Shown piece after piece: positions 37,804 through 45,805 of a DNA stretch of 64,000 nt (positions within the stretch are counted from its first letter, which is position 1; each line of letters begins with the position of its first letter). Under the pieces are notes generated by a model that ran no database searches, was not told where the DNA came from, and worked only from the letters and a program-made list of their open reading frames with translations. Position numbers and translations under genes: made by a program. The stretch is taken from positions 1-64,000 of the forward strand of contig NZ_BMNC01000002.1 in the NCBI RefSeq assembly GCF_014646255.1, read 5' to 3'. The stretch is from Lentzea pudingi. GTDB taxonomy: Bacteria > Actinomycetota > Actinomycetes > Mycobacteriales > Pseudonocardiaceae.

Positions 37804-39078
37804 TCACTCGGGCTTCGGATCGAAGTCCGCTGTCCTTTCGGGACTGTCGCGCAGCAGTGAGGCAGGGCGGACGGCCAGCGAGCCGAAGCGGGAACGGGCC
37901 TGGTCGGCGGCTTGTTCGGCTTCGCGCCAGCCTCGTTCCGGGGCGTCGAAGATCAGTTGCTGGGCGGAGTCGGCGTTGTCAAGACCCTCTATTCGGACGC
38001 CGATCAGGCGGACCGCGCCGGGTGGGGTCTGGGTGTCGAGGAGCTCGGCGGCGACGCGGTAGACCTCCTGCGTCACGTCGGTCGCCACCGGCAGGGTGCG
38101 GGAGCGGGTGATCGTCGTGAAGTCGGAGAAGCGGACTTTGATCGACACCGTCCGGCCGTGCAGACCCTTGGCGCGCAACGAACCTGCCGAGCGTTCCGAC
38201 AGGCGGAGCAGTTCGCGGCGCAGCACGGCGCGGTCGGTGACGTCGACCTCGAAGGTCTCCTCGGCGCCGATCGACTTCTCGCGCGACACCGGCACCACCG
38301 CGCGGTCGTCCACGCCGGAGGCGAGGGCGTACAGGTGTTCTGCGAGCGCCACGCCGATCTTGCGGCGCAGCCGCGGGAGAGGCATCGCGGCCACGTCGGC
38401 GACGGTGTCCAGGCCCAGTTCCTCCAGGCGTGCGGCGGTTTTCGCGCCCACGCCCCACAATGCCGACACGGGCAACGGGTGCAGGAAGTCGAGAGTCGCG
38501 GAAGCAGGCACGACCATCATGCCGTCGGGCTTGCACATGCCCGAGGCGAGCTTCGCGAGAAACTTCGTCGATGCGACACCAACGGAACAGGACACGCCAT
38601 GGGCGTCGAACACGCGAGACCGGATCAGCTCCCCCACCCCGCCCGGCGTCAGGCCGAGCCGGCGCAGCGCACCACCCACGTCGAGGAAGGCCTCGTCCAG
38701 CGAGAGGGGCTCCACCAGCGGCGTGATGTCGCGGAAGATCGCCATGACCCCGCGTGAGACCTCCTGGTAGAGATCGAACTGCGGCGGCAGGTACACGGCA
38801 TGGGGCGCCAGACGGCGGGCGTGCGCCGTGGGCATCGCGGAACGCACACCGTATTCACGCGCGAGGTAGTTCGCCGAGCACACGACGCCACGTCCACCGA
38901 CACCGCCGACGACCACCGGCACGGACTCGAGCTCAGGGCGTTCGCGGATCTCCACCGACGCGTAGAAGGCGTCCATGTCGACGTGCAGCATCCGGCAGCC
39001 CGTGTCGTCGGGCCAGACACCGTCACGCGCACGGAACCGGTCAACCAGGCCGCGTGGCAGGTTCGCACTGCGACCCAT
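37804..39078 (-). CDS. dinB: DNA polymerase IV (Y family)
   Basis: DinB is a translesion polymerase. The 424-residue protein has the N-terminal catalytic motif HVDMDAFYASVEIRERPEL, the second acidic motif EPLSLDEAFLDVGG and the SCSVGVASTKFLAKLAS segment, then thumb and little-finger domains. The C-terminus lacks an obvious beta-clamp peptide. The ATG at 39078 has GAGAGGGG upstream. A perfect LexA-type SOS box lies 11 bp upstream of the start codon, so damage induction is expected. Confidence 0.95.
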   Translation of the reverse strand: MGRSANLPRGLVDRFRARDGVWPDDTGCRMLHVDMDAFYASVEIRERPELESVPVVVGGVGGRGVVCSANYLAREYGVRSAMPTAHARRLAPHAVYLPPQFDLYQEVSRGVMAIFRDITPLVEPLSLDEAFLDVGGALRRLGLTPGGVGELIRSRVFDAHGVSCSVGVASTKFLAKLASGMCKPDGMMVVPASATLDFLHPLPVSALWGVGAKTAARLEELGLDTVADVAAMPLPRLRRKIGVALAEHLYALASGVDDRAVVPVSREKSIGAEETFEVDVTDRAVLRRELLRLSERSAGSLRAKGLHGRTVSIKVRFSDFTTITRSRTLPVATDVTQEVYRVAAELLDTQTPPGAVRLIGVRIEGLDNADSAQQLIFDAPERGWREAEQAADQARSRFGSLAVRPASLLRDSPERTADFDPKPE

Positions 39079-39089
39079 GAACACCCCTC

Positions 39090-39105
39090 TCGAACGTCCG
39101 TTCGA
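39090..39105. promoter_or_regulatory. LexA (SOS) box of dinB
   Basis: TCGAAC-GTCC-GTTCGA is a perfect 16-bp palindrome matching the Gram-positive/actinobacterial LexA operator (CGAAC-N4-GTTCG). It lies 11 bp before the dinB ATG and 8 bp past the stop of the upstream amidohydrolase gene. Confidence 0.85.
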
Positions 39106-39113
39106 AGCAAATC

Positions 39114-40208
39114 CTACAGTTCGTACACCCGTGCCGCGTTCTCCGACGCAACGAGCCGTGCGATCCGATGCGCGTCCTCCTCGACGAACGCGTCCCGGCG
39201 CAACCCATCAGCCAAGAAGTCCGACAACGCCTGCCTGAACAGCAACGCGCCGAGGTAGTACAACTCGGGCAAAGCGAAGGCATCAGAGGAGAACAGGAAC
39301 TTGCCGTAGGGCACGATCTCCAGCGCCTCGGCGAACACCCGCGACGCCTGATGCCCCAGCCCGTGGGTGGCCAGCCCGAGATCGCAGAACACGTGCGGGA
39401 ACACCTGCGCGAGATACCCGGCCTGCCGGTGGAACGGGTAGTTGTGCAGCAGCAGCACCGGCACGCCCAAAGACGCGGTCGCCCGCAGGAACGGCGTCAG
39501 CAACGAAGGATCACACCGGTGCAGGTCGATGTCCGAGTCGCCGTAGCCGACGTGGAACTGCAACGGCAGCCCGGCGTCCAACGCCTCCCAGGCCAGCCAG
39601 GTGATCACCACCGGATTCTCCAGCCGCCCCGACGACCACGAGCCGACCGCCCGTTCCACGTCCGCGTCCGCCGGCCGCACGCCCGGAAGCCCCAGCCCGA
39701 TCCGGTACGCCGCAACGGACTTCGCCCCCACGGCCGAGGTCGAGGCGAGCCGCGACCGGACCGCATCCAAGAACTCCGAGGGCGAGGACTCCCGCAACGA
39801 CTCCGCCAGCACCTCCAGCCGCACGACCTCGTGGGCGACACCCCCGCCCAGCCCGGCCAGTTCAGCGGCCGAGAGCAGCCGATCGGGCTGGAACCCGCCG
39901 TCCACCAGGAACGTGTGGATCCCGGACGCCATCAGGAACGTCCGCGACACCTCGGCGATGTGCAGCGAGTTCCGCCGTTCGAGGTACTCGTCGGCGGACG
40001 CGTGCCGAGGCAGGTCGAGCAACGGCGCGCACCACCGCCGCACCGCGAACCCGACCGCGGAGTCGAAGAACGACCCACCCAGCGGCGAGACCCCGTCGGC
40101 CTCCAGCAACAGCGACTCGAACTCCGGACGGGTGCTGTCGGTGCGCAGCACCCCGTGGCAGTGGTGATCCACCAGCCCGAGTTCGGCGACGAACGGCAAG
40201 ATGCCCAT
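39114..40208 (-). CDS. Amidohydrolase-family protein (FluG N-domain-like)
   Basis: The 364-residue protein is a TIM-barrel amidohydrolase: an H-x-H metal site near the N-terminus (LVDHHCHG), HVGYGDSDIDLHR, the strand LLLHNYPFHRQAGYLA and the late FSSDA aspartate. It resembles the amidohydrolase half of FluG-type proteins, where the same polypeptide continues into a glutamine-synthetase domain. Here that partner is a separate divergent gene whose start codon is only 12 bp away. The substrate is unknown; hydrolysis of a gamma-glutamyl or related amide would be consistent. Confidence 0.8.
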   Translation of the reverse strand: MGILPFVAELGLVDHHCHGVLRTDSTRPEFESLLLEADGVSPLGGSFFDSAVGFAVRRWCAPLLDLPRHASADEYLERRNSLHIAEVSRTFLMASGIHTFLVDGGFQPDRLLSAAELAGLGGGVAHEVVRLEVLAESLRESSPSEFLDAVRSRLASTSAVGAKSVAAYRIGLGLPGVRPADADVERAVGSWSSGRLENPVVITWLAWEALDAGLPLQFHVGYGDSDIDLHRCDPSLLTPFLRATASLGVPVLLLHNYPFHRQAGYLAQVFPHVFCDLGLATHGLGHQASRVFAEALEIVPYGKFLFSSDAFALPELYYLGALLFRQALSDFLADGLRRDAFVEEDAHRIARLVASENAARVYEL

Positions 40209-40220
40209 AACCTTAGGATC

Positions 40221-41531
40221 GTGGACTCTGCGGAACGGGACCAGCGGTTCGAGCGGGCGGCGGAACTCTTCGACGGGCTCAACGCGCGGGACGTGAGCGT
40301 CGTGGCGCTCACCTGGGTCGACAACAGCGGCATCACCCGCACCAAGTCCGTCCCCCTGCGCAGGCTGGCCCACGCGGCCGCGCACGGCGTGGGCGCGTCA
40401 CCGGTGTTCGACGTCTTCCTGTTCGACGACTGGATCATCCAGGGCCGGTTCGCCGGCGGTCCGGTCGGCGACCTGCGCCTGCACCCCGACCTCGACCGCG
40501 TCACCGTGCTCGCGGGCCAGCCGGGCTGGGCCTGGGCTCCGGCCGACCGCCACTACCAGAGCGGCGTCCCCTACCCGATGGACCAGCGCCTGCAGGCCCG
40601 CAAGGCCGCCCAGAACCTCGCGGCCGAGGGACTCACCGCCCAGGCCGGCTTCGAGATCGAGTGGTGCGTCGGCAAGACCGGCACCGAGGACTGGGTCCCG
40701 GCGACCAGCGGCTCCGCGTACGGCCACGCCCGCCAGGTCGAGCTGTCCGACTACTGCGTCGACCTCCTCAACGCCCTGGACCAGCAGAACGTCGAGGTCC
40801 TCCAGTTCCACCCCGAGTACGCCGCCGGCCAGTTCGAGGTCTCCACCGCACCGGAGGATCCGGTAGCCGCCGCAGACACCGCCGTGCTCGTCAAGGAGAC
40901 CATCCGCGCCGTCACGATCCGGCACGGCATGCGCCCGTCGTTCTCCCCCAAGGTCGTGAACGGCGGCGTCGGCAACGGCGGTCACCTGCACCTCAGCCTC
41001 TGGCGCGACGGCACGAACCTCTTCGACGGCTTCCAGGACGAGGCGAAGCGGTTCAGCGCGGGCGTCCTCACCCACCTCCGCGCGTTGTGCGCGATCGGCT
41101 GCCCCTCTCTCGCGAGCTACCTCCGGCTCGTACCGAACACATGGGCAGCACCGTTCGTGGCGTGGGGCGAGGAGAACCGCGAAACGGCGCTACGCCTCAT
41201 CAAGGACAACCTCGAGATCAAGTGCTTCGACCTGACCGCGAACCCGTACCTCGTCGTCGCGGGCGTGATCGCGGCCGGCCTGGACGGCATCAGGACCGAG
41301 GCCGGGCTACCCGAGGGCCTCAACGTCGACCCGGCACTGCTCGGCGACGTGCAGCGCCTGCCCACGTCGCTCAAGGAGGCGGTCGACGAGTTCGAGAAGG
41401 ACGCCGTGCTGACCGAGGCGTTCGGCCGTGAGCTGGCGGGCACGATCGCCGACGTGCGGCGTGGCGAGATGGAGCGCTACAAGGACGCGAGTCCGCAGGG
41501 CATCGCCAACGTCACTCGCTGGCGGCACTGA
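40221..41531 (+). CDS. Glutamine synthetase-like ligase (FluG/GlnA3-4 type)
   Basis: The 436-residue product has a GS beta-grasp region (VALTWVDNSGITRTKSVPL) and catalytic-domain motifs EIEWCV, HPEYAAGQFEVS, NGGHLHLSLW and the Arg/Glu-rich NTWAAPFVAWGEENRET. It differs from house-keeping GS in lacking the adenylylation-loop context. Such paralogues ligate glutamate to amines (for example gamma-glutamylpolyamine synthetases). The GTG at 40221 is the likely start; TAGGAT lies immediately upstream, so an alternative start downstream is possible. The 3' end overlaps the convergent sigma-factor gene by 20 nt. Confidence 0.8.
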   Translation: MDSAERDQRFERAAELFDGLNARDVSVVALTWVDNSGITRTKSVPLRRLAHAAAHGVGASPVFDVFLFDDWIIQGRFAGGPVGDLRLHPDLDRVTVLAGQPGWAWAPADRHYQSGVPYPMDQRLQARKAAQNLAAEGLTAQAGFEIEWCVGKTGTEDWVPATSGSAYGHARQVELSDYCVDLLNALDQQNVEVLQFHPEYAAGQFEVSTAPEDPVAAADTAVLVKETIRAVTIRHGMRPSFSPKVVNGGVGNGGHLHLSLWRDGTNLFDGFQDEAKRFSAGVLTHLRALCAIGCPSLASYLRLVPNTWAAPFVAWGEENRETALRLIKDNLEIKCFDLTANPYLVVAGVIAAGLDGIRTEAGLPEGLNVDPALLGDVQRLPTSLKEAVDEFEKDAVLTEAFGRELAGTIADVRRGEMERYKDASPQGIANVTRWRH

Positions 41532-42240
41532 GCTCCTTGCGCAGCCGCGAGAGCGCCCGGTGCTGGGCCACCCGCACCGCACCGGGCGTCGAGCCGACCG
41601 CCTCGGCCGTCTCCTCCGCCGACAGCCCCACCATCACGCGCAGCACGACGATCTCGCGCTGCTTCTCGGGCAGCACGCGCAGCAGCGTCGCCATCTGGTT
41701 CGAGAGCTCCCCCTGCATCGCCCGCTGCTCGGGCCCCGCGGCGGTGTCCATCGACTCGGGCAGCTCGGGCACGGCCTCGGCCTTGTTGCGCGAGAAGCTG
41801 CGGAACGAGTCCGCGACCTTATGCGCCGCGATCCCGTAGACGAACGCCAGGAACGGACGCCCCTGGTCGCGGTACGACGGCAGCGAGGTCAGCACCGCCA
41901 GGCACACGTCCTGCGCAACGTCGTCCGCCGACGCGAACGATCCAACGCGCGCACGGCAGTACCGCACGATCAACGGCCGGATGGTGCCCAGCAGCCGTTC
42001 GATGGCGACGCGATCACCGGCGACAGCGCGCGCGACGTGCTCGTCCGCGCTCTGCGGGCGACTCGAGTAGTAAGAGGGCGCCGGAGGGTCGACAGGCTCC
42101 TTGTCGCCACCGGCGGTCCGCTCGACCAGCGCGTCCAGGGTCCCCCTCGACGCGGAAACCGGCCCACCGACGGACGAGCCCCGCACGGCTTCCGCGGGCA
42201 CCTTGCGGTGCAGGCCGGGTGTGAACTCCACGCAGATCAC
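41512..42240 (-). CDS. SigD/ShbA-type RNA polymerase sigma factor (copy 1)
   Basis: This 242-residue ECF-type sigma factor has region 2 (VRYCRARVGSFASADDVAQD, GRPFLAFVYGIAAHKVADSF) and region 4 (LPEKQREIVVLRVMVGLSAE, VGSTPGAVRVAQHRALSRLR). It closely resembles mycobacterial SigD and streptomycete ShbA, the latter known to drive the principal sigma gene. Compared with the two paralogues nearby it carries an extra N-terminal segment of about 65 residues. The GTG start overlaps the upstream sigma-like gene as GTGA. No anti-sigma gene is adjacent. Confidence 0.9.
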   Translation of the reverse strand: MICVEFTPGLHRKVPAEAVRGSSVGGPVSASRGTLDALVERTAGGDKEPVDPPAPSYYSSRPQSADEHVARAVAGDRVAIERLLGTIRPLIVRYCRARVGSFASADDVAQDVCLAVLTSLPSYRDQGRPFLAFVYGIAAHKVADSFRSFSRNKAEAVPELPESMDTAAGPEQRAMQGELSNQMATLLRVLPEKQREIVVLRVMVGLSAEETAEAVGSTPGAVRVAQHRALSRLRKELSAASE

Positions 42241-42914
42241 CGTTCCTCTTCTGGACGCCGGCGCACCGCGAGACGCGCCCGCCGGATCCGTCCTTCGACC
42301 GCGCGCGGGGTGAGTCGCATCAACTCACCGATCTCCGCATGCGAATAGCCCTGGTCATGAAGGAAGAGCAACCGCTTGCCGTCCTCGCTCAGCGTCGCGA
42401 ACGCGGCGTTCGCCGCAGCCTGCTCGATGACCGCGTCCTCGGGCGTCGCCTCGGTCACGACGTGTTCGAGCGAGGCCACGCTGTCCACGAGCCGGACGTC
42501 GTGCCAGCCGTGCGCATGCGTCTGCCACCGCCGGTACACGTTCGGGAACGCGAGCACGCACGCGTTGACGAAGTACTCCTCCAACGGCAGTCCGTGCCCC
42601 ACCGACCACTCCCGGCCGAGCAGACCCCGGTCCCGGAAGTAGACGTACCCGTCGTACACCGCGTCGCTCGCCAGCTCCTCGGCCTCCTGCGGCGAGATCT
42701 CCTGCCTGTGCAGGTAACGGCCCTGCTGCCCGCAACGGGAGAACATCGCGCCGGACCGCACGAGCTTCGTAACGATCGTGAGCCCACGCCCGAGAAGCTG
42801 ACGGTGGAACTGGTTCCAGCGGGGCCCGGCAAGCCCTGACTCACGGAAGTGCTGCACCAGCACTCCGTCGAGGCGCAGCCGCTCGGCGGCAGACGCTGAG
42901 TCCGAACTTCCCAT
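42237..42914 (-). CDS. Divergent sigma-70-like protein
   Basis: The 225-residue protein ends in a clear sigma region 4 helix-turn-helix (RLLFLHDQGYSHAEIGELMR, LTPRAVEGRIRRARLAV). The N-terminal part does not follow normal region 2: it has WNQFHRQLLGRGLTIVTKLV and a Cys in MFSRCGQQGRYLH. It may be a specialised sigma factor or a sigma-like regulator. It overlaps the following SigD/ShbA-type gene by 4 nt, so the two proteins are made together. A TAGGGA-containing motif shared with copy 3 lies just upstream. Confidence 0.7.
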   Translation of the reverse strand: MGSSDSASAAERLRLDGVLVQHFRESGLAGPRWNQFHRQLLGRGLTIVTKLVRSGAMFSRCGQQGRYLHRQEISPQEAEELASDAVYDGYVYFRDRGLLGREWSVGHGLPLEEYFVNACVLAFPNVYRRWQTHAHGWHDVRLVDSVASLEHVVTEATPEDAVIEQAAANAAFATLSEDGKRLLFLHDQGYSHAEIGELMRLTPRAVEGRIRRARLAVRRRPEEER

Positions 42915-42919
42915 GCCCC

Positions 42920-42935
42920 TTGGTCCCTATGTCGG
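42920..42935 (-). promoter_or_regulatory. Shared sigma-gene upstream motif (site A)
   Basis: On the minus strand CCGACATAGGGACCAA ends 5 nt before the ATG of the divergent sigma-like gene. It closely matches the element in front of sigma copy 3. TAGGGA could be a -10 hexamer with a very short leader. Confidence 0.4.
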
Positions 42936-43017
42936 TGTCTTCCTGCCCTCTAGGTATGTCGTTTGGGTGCGTTCTCCCCACGCACTCGCCACGACTCGTA
43001 ACAAACGCAAACGAATG

Positions 43018-43584
43018 TCACCCGATCGGGACAGCCAACGATGCGATTTCCTTGCGGAGACGACCGAGCGCGCGGTGCTGAGCGACACGGACCGCACCCG
43101 GCGTGGAGCCCACGGCGTCCGCGGTCTCCTCCGCGGACAGACCCACCACGACGCGCAGCACGAGAATTTCGCGCTGCTTGTCCGGCAGGACGTGCAGCAG
43201 CCGCCCCAGCGTGCCGTTCAGCTCGTCCTGGAGGACGAACTGCTCCGGCCCGACACCCCGCACCTCCTGATCCGGCACCTCGGCAACCGGCTCCGCACGG
43301 TTACGAGCCAGGGCCCGGTGCGCGTCGGCGACCTTGTGCGCGGCGATGCCGTAGACGAACGCGAGGAACGGTCTTCCTTGCTCCCGATAGTTCGGGAGGG
43401 CCGTCAGCACGGCCAGGCAGACCTCCTGCGCGACGTCGTCCGCAGTTGTCGCGGAACGTCCCACACGCGCGCGACAGTACTTCACCACCAGCGGTCGAAG
43501 ATAGCGAAGTAGCTGGTCAGTGGCCCTGCGCTCACCCTGCACAGCCAGACTGACCAGTTCTGCGGATAACGCTGAACTCTCCAT
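43018..43584 (-). CDS. SigD/ShbA-type RNA polymerase sigma factor (copy 2)
   Basis: The 188-residue protein starts MESSALSAELVSLAVQGERR, parallel to copy 3 (MESSDLLASL), which supports this ATG over one 17 codons upstream. Regions 2 and 4 are complete (KYCRARVGRSATTADDVAQE; LPDKQREILVLRVVVGLSAE). It is more like copy 3 than copy 1, sharing RNRAEPVAEVPD-type linker residues. It lies alone between 43585 and 42915 with small gaps, so it probably has its own promoter. No anti-sigma partner is visible. Confidence 0.9.
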   Translation of the reverse strand: MESSALSAELVSLAVQGERRATDQLLRYLRPLVVKYCRARVGRSATTADDVAQEVCLAVLTALPNYREQGRPFLAFVYGIAAHKVADAHRALARNRAEPVAEVPDQEVRGVGPEQFVLQDELNGTLGRLLHVLPDKQREILVLRVVVGLSAEETADAVGSTPGAVRVAQHRALGRLRKEIASLAVPIG

Positions 43585-43669
43585 CCGAAGCGTCCCCTCG
43601 TCGACGTCCCGTGGAGGAGACGTGCGACGCGTCACTCCTTATGCGGAAAGTAGGGAGAAACTTCAAACG

Positions 43670-44386
43670 TCACCCGTTTGCAGCAACGAGTAGCGGTTGG
43701 TAGTAAGCGTGGAGCGACCACTCCACGTAACCGAAACCGGCGCGTTCCGCCAATTCGGTGATTTCATGACGAGTAATCGCCCAATACCGTGCCTTGCCCA
43801 CCACAACGCGCCACGAGTCGCTTTCGTGCAGCTGGAACATCTCCAGTTCGTACTGATCGCCGTCCCAATGCCAGAGCTGGAACCACACAACGCGACCCGG
43901 CCCGACGGACGGAGGGGTCGACAACGGCCGTTCGGCGCGGATCGCGTCGTAGTCGCGCGTGGAGAGCACGAGCCGGCCACCGGGCCGCAGCACCCGCCGC
44001 ATCTCGCACAACGCCGCCAGCACGTCCTCAGTCCTCAGCAGGTGGGGCAACGCGTTGTCCGCCGCGAGCACGACGTCGAACGAGGCATCAGCGAACGGCA
44101 GCGCGCGCATGTCCGCGGCGAACGCGGGCAACGAGACCCCACGCGCAGAGGCCTCCCCCACGGCCCGAGAAGCAGCCTTCGGGCTCAGATCGGTACCCAC
44201 GACCTCGTAGCCGCGCAGAGCCAGACCGATCGCCTGCGTACCAATGCCACACGCACAGTCGAGAACGCGCGCGCCCTGCGGGATGAACTCCGCGAGCTGC
44301 GACGCCTGCCGGGCCATCGATGCGTCCCAGTCCGGGAACATGAGGTCGTACGTCCCGGACAGGTCGTCGTAGAAGGCGCCGGTCAA
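43670..44386 (-). CDS. Class I SAM-dependent methyltransferase
   Basis: The 238-residue protein has the Rossmann SAM site VLDCACGIGTQAIGLALRGY, the acidic post-I loop (VVGTDLSPKA) and motif II/III (FDVVLAADNALPHL, MRRVLRPGGRLVLST). The substrate is not identifiable. Its TTG start lies inside a TTGA shared with the stop of sigma copy 3, so it is translationally coupled to that sigma factor, which hints at a regulatory or linked role. Confidence 0.85.
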   Translation of the reverse strand: MTGAFYDDLSGTYDLMFPDWDASMARQASQLAEFIPQGARVLDCACGIGTQAIGLALRGYEVVGTDLSPKAASRAVGEASARGVSLPAFAADMRALPFADASFDVVLAADNALPHLLRTEDVLAALCEMRRVLRPGGRLVLSTRDYDAIRAERPLSTPPSVGPGRVVWFQLWHWDGDQYELEMFQLHESDSWRVVVGKARYWAITRHEITELAERAGFGYVEWSLHAYYQPLLVAANG

Positions 44387-44952
44387 ATCAGCTCCTCGAC
44401 CCCCACGGACGTGCGCAGCTTGGCCAGTGCACGGTGCTGAGCCACCCGCACGGCACCCGGCGTCGACCCGATCGCCTCGGCCGTCTCCTCCGCCGTCAGG
44501 CCGACCACCACGCGCAGCAGCAGGATCTCGCGCTGCTTGTCCGGCAGCACCCGCAGCAGCTGCCCCAGCCGCACCGAGAGAGAGGCGAGCAGCGCGTTCT
44601 CCTCGGGGTCGACGGTCGTCGACGGACCGTCCGGGACCTCCGCGACGGGCTCGGACCGGTTGCGCGCCGAGACCCGGTGCGCGTCCGCGACCTTGTGCGC
44701 GGCGATGCCGTAGACGAACGCCAGGAAGGGTCTTCCCTGCTCGCGGTAGGTGGGCAGTGCTGTGAGCACCGCCAGGCAGACCTCCTGCGCCACGTCGTCG
44801 GCCGACGCGAACGCCCTTTCGTTGCGACCGACGCGCGCACGGCAGTACCGCGCCACGAGCGGTCGCACGGAGGCCAGCAGCCGTTCGACGGCTTGCCGGT
44901 CACCCGCCACGGCCTCGTTGACCAAGGAGGCCAGCAGGTCGGAACTCTCCAT
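44383..44952 (-). CDS. SigD/ShbA-type RNA polymerase sigma factor (copy 3)
   Basis: The 189-residue sigma factor has region 2 (RYCRARVGRNERAFASADDV, GRPFLAFVYGIAAHKVADAH) and region 4 (LPDKQREILLLRVVVGLTAE, IGSTPGAVRVAQHRALAKLR). The three-residue insertion NER before AFASADD and overall length match mycobacterial SigD best of the three copies, so this may be the ancestral copy. It is first in a two-gene unit with the methyltransferase. The upstream motif at 44957-44973 is shared with the divergent sigma-like gene. Confidence 0.92.
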   Translation of the reverse strand: MESSDLLASLVNEAVAGDRQAVERLLASVRPLVARYCRARVGRNERAFASADDVAQEVCLAVLTALPTYREQGRPFLAFVYGIAAHKVADAHRVSARNRSEPVAEVPDGPSTTVDPEENALLASLSVRLGQLLRVLPDKQREILLLRVVVGLTAEETAEAIGSTPGAVRVAQHRALAKLRTSVGVEELI

Positions 44953-44956
44953 CGCG

Positions 44957-44973
44957 TTGGTTCCCTACGTCGG
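44957..44973 (-). promoter_or_regulatory. Shared sigma-gene upstream motif (site B)
   Basis: On the minus strand CCGACGTAGGGAACCAA ends 4 nt before the ATG of sigma copy 3. It differs from site A by one substitution and one inserted base. The common element suggests the two units answer to the same polymerase holoenzyme or regulator. Confidence 0.4.
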
Positions 44974-45052
44974 CAGCGGAGCCATTATCTTTCGCCGCCG
45001 CGTCGTTCGGGACCACTCATCAGGGGCATAAATCTCCCCGATGCACAGCGTT

Positions 45053-45772
45053 TCAGCCGGTTCGGCGGGCGAGCACGTGCAGCCGGGCTGCGACGTCTCG
45101 GAGCGGGGAACGCGTTGCGGCGGCCAGTTCCAGCTCGGCGAGTGCGTCGGCGGCACCCGGATTCGAGTCCAGCACCACACCGGGCACGAGATCTGAAACT
45201 ACACCGTGACCTTGCAGGATCTCGACTGACAGACCCGCGTCCAGCACGAGCTTCTCGAGCCCGGCCACGTCGAACCGGCGTTGCAGCGGGTCACGGGTGC
45301 CCGCGAGCTGCCCCGCGTCGTCGTCCAGCAACCGCCGCGCGTCCACGATCCGGCCGGCGATCGCGCGGTGCAGGATCGCCGCGAACCGGTTCGCGACCAG
45401 CACCGACACCGCGCCACCGGGTGCGACCGCGGCGGCCAGCGAGGCGAGTGCGGCGGGTGCGTCGTCGACGACCTCCAGCACGCCGTGCGCCAGCACCAGA
45501 TCGGCCTCACCAGCGGGAACACCCAGCGAGTCCGTGTCGCCCTGGACTGCGTTGATCGTCACACCGGCTTCGCGCGCACGGGTGTTCAACGTAGCGAGTG
45601 CGTTCGGTGAGGGCTCCACGACCGTGACCACGCATCCTGCTGCGGCCAGGGGCACGGCCCAGACACCGCTGCCACCGCCGACGTCGAGCACACGGGGTTG
45701 CTGTCCACCCCTGCGCTCGCGTGCGGCGGACAATTCCGCGTCGAGCAGCCTCTGTACGGCGTCCGGTCGCAT
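45053..45772 (-). CDS. SAM-dependent methyltransferase
   Basis: The 239-residue product shows the class I SAM motif VLDVGGGSGVWAVPLAAAG, the acidic VVTVVEPSPNAL strand and AVAPGGAVSVLVANR. The rest resembles CmoA/UbiE-like enzymes but no substrate is evident. The open frame continues far upstream through the divergent ParA gene, so the ATG at 45772 is used. TACTCT lies 7 nt before that ATG, consistent with a leaderless transcript diverging from parA. Confidence 0.85.
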   Translation of the reverse strand: MRPDAVQRLLDAELSAARERRGGQQPRVLDVGGGSGVWAVPLAAAGCVVTVVEPSPNALATLNTRAREAGVTINAVQGDTDSLGVPAGEADLVLAHGVLEVVDDAPAALASLAAAVAPGGAVSVLVANRFAAILHRAIAGRIVDARRLLDDDAGQLAGTRDPLQRRFDVAGLEKLVLDAGLSVEILQGHGVVSDLVPGVVLDSNPGAADALAELELAAATRSPLRDVAARLHVLARRTG

Positions 45773-45805
45773 GGCCAACAGAGTAGGAGACCCTAGAGTA
45801 GGTCT

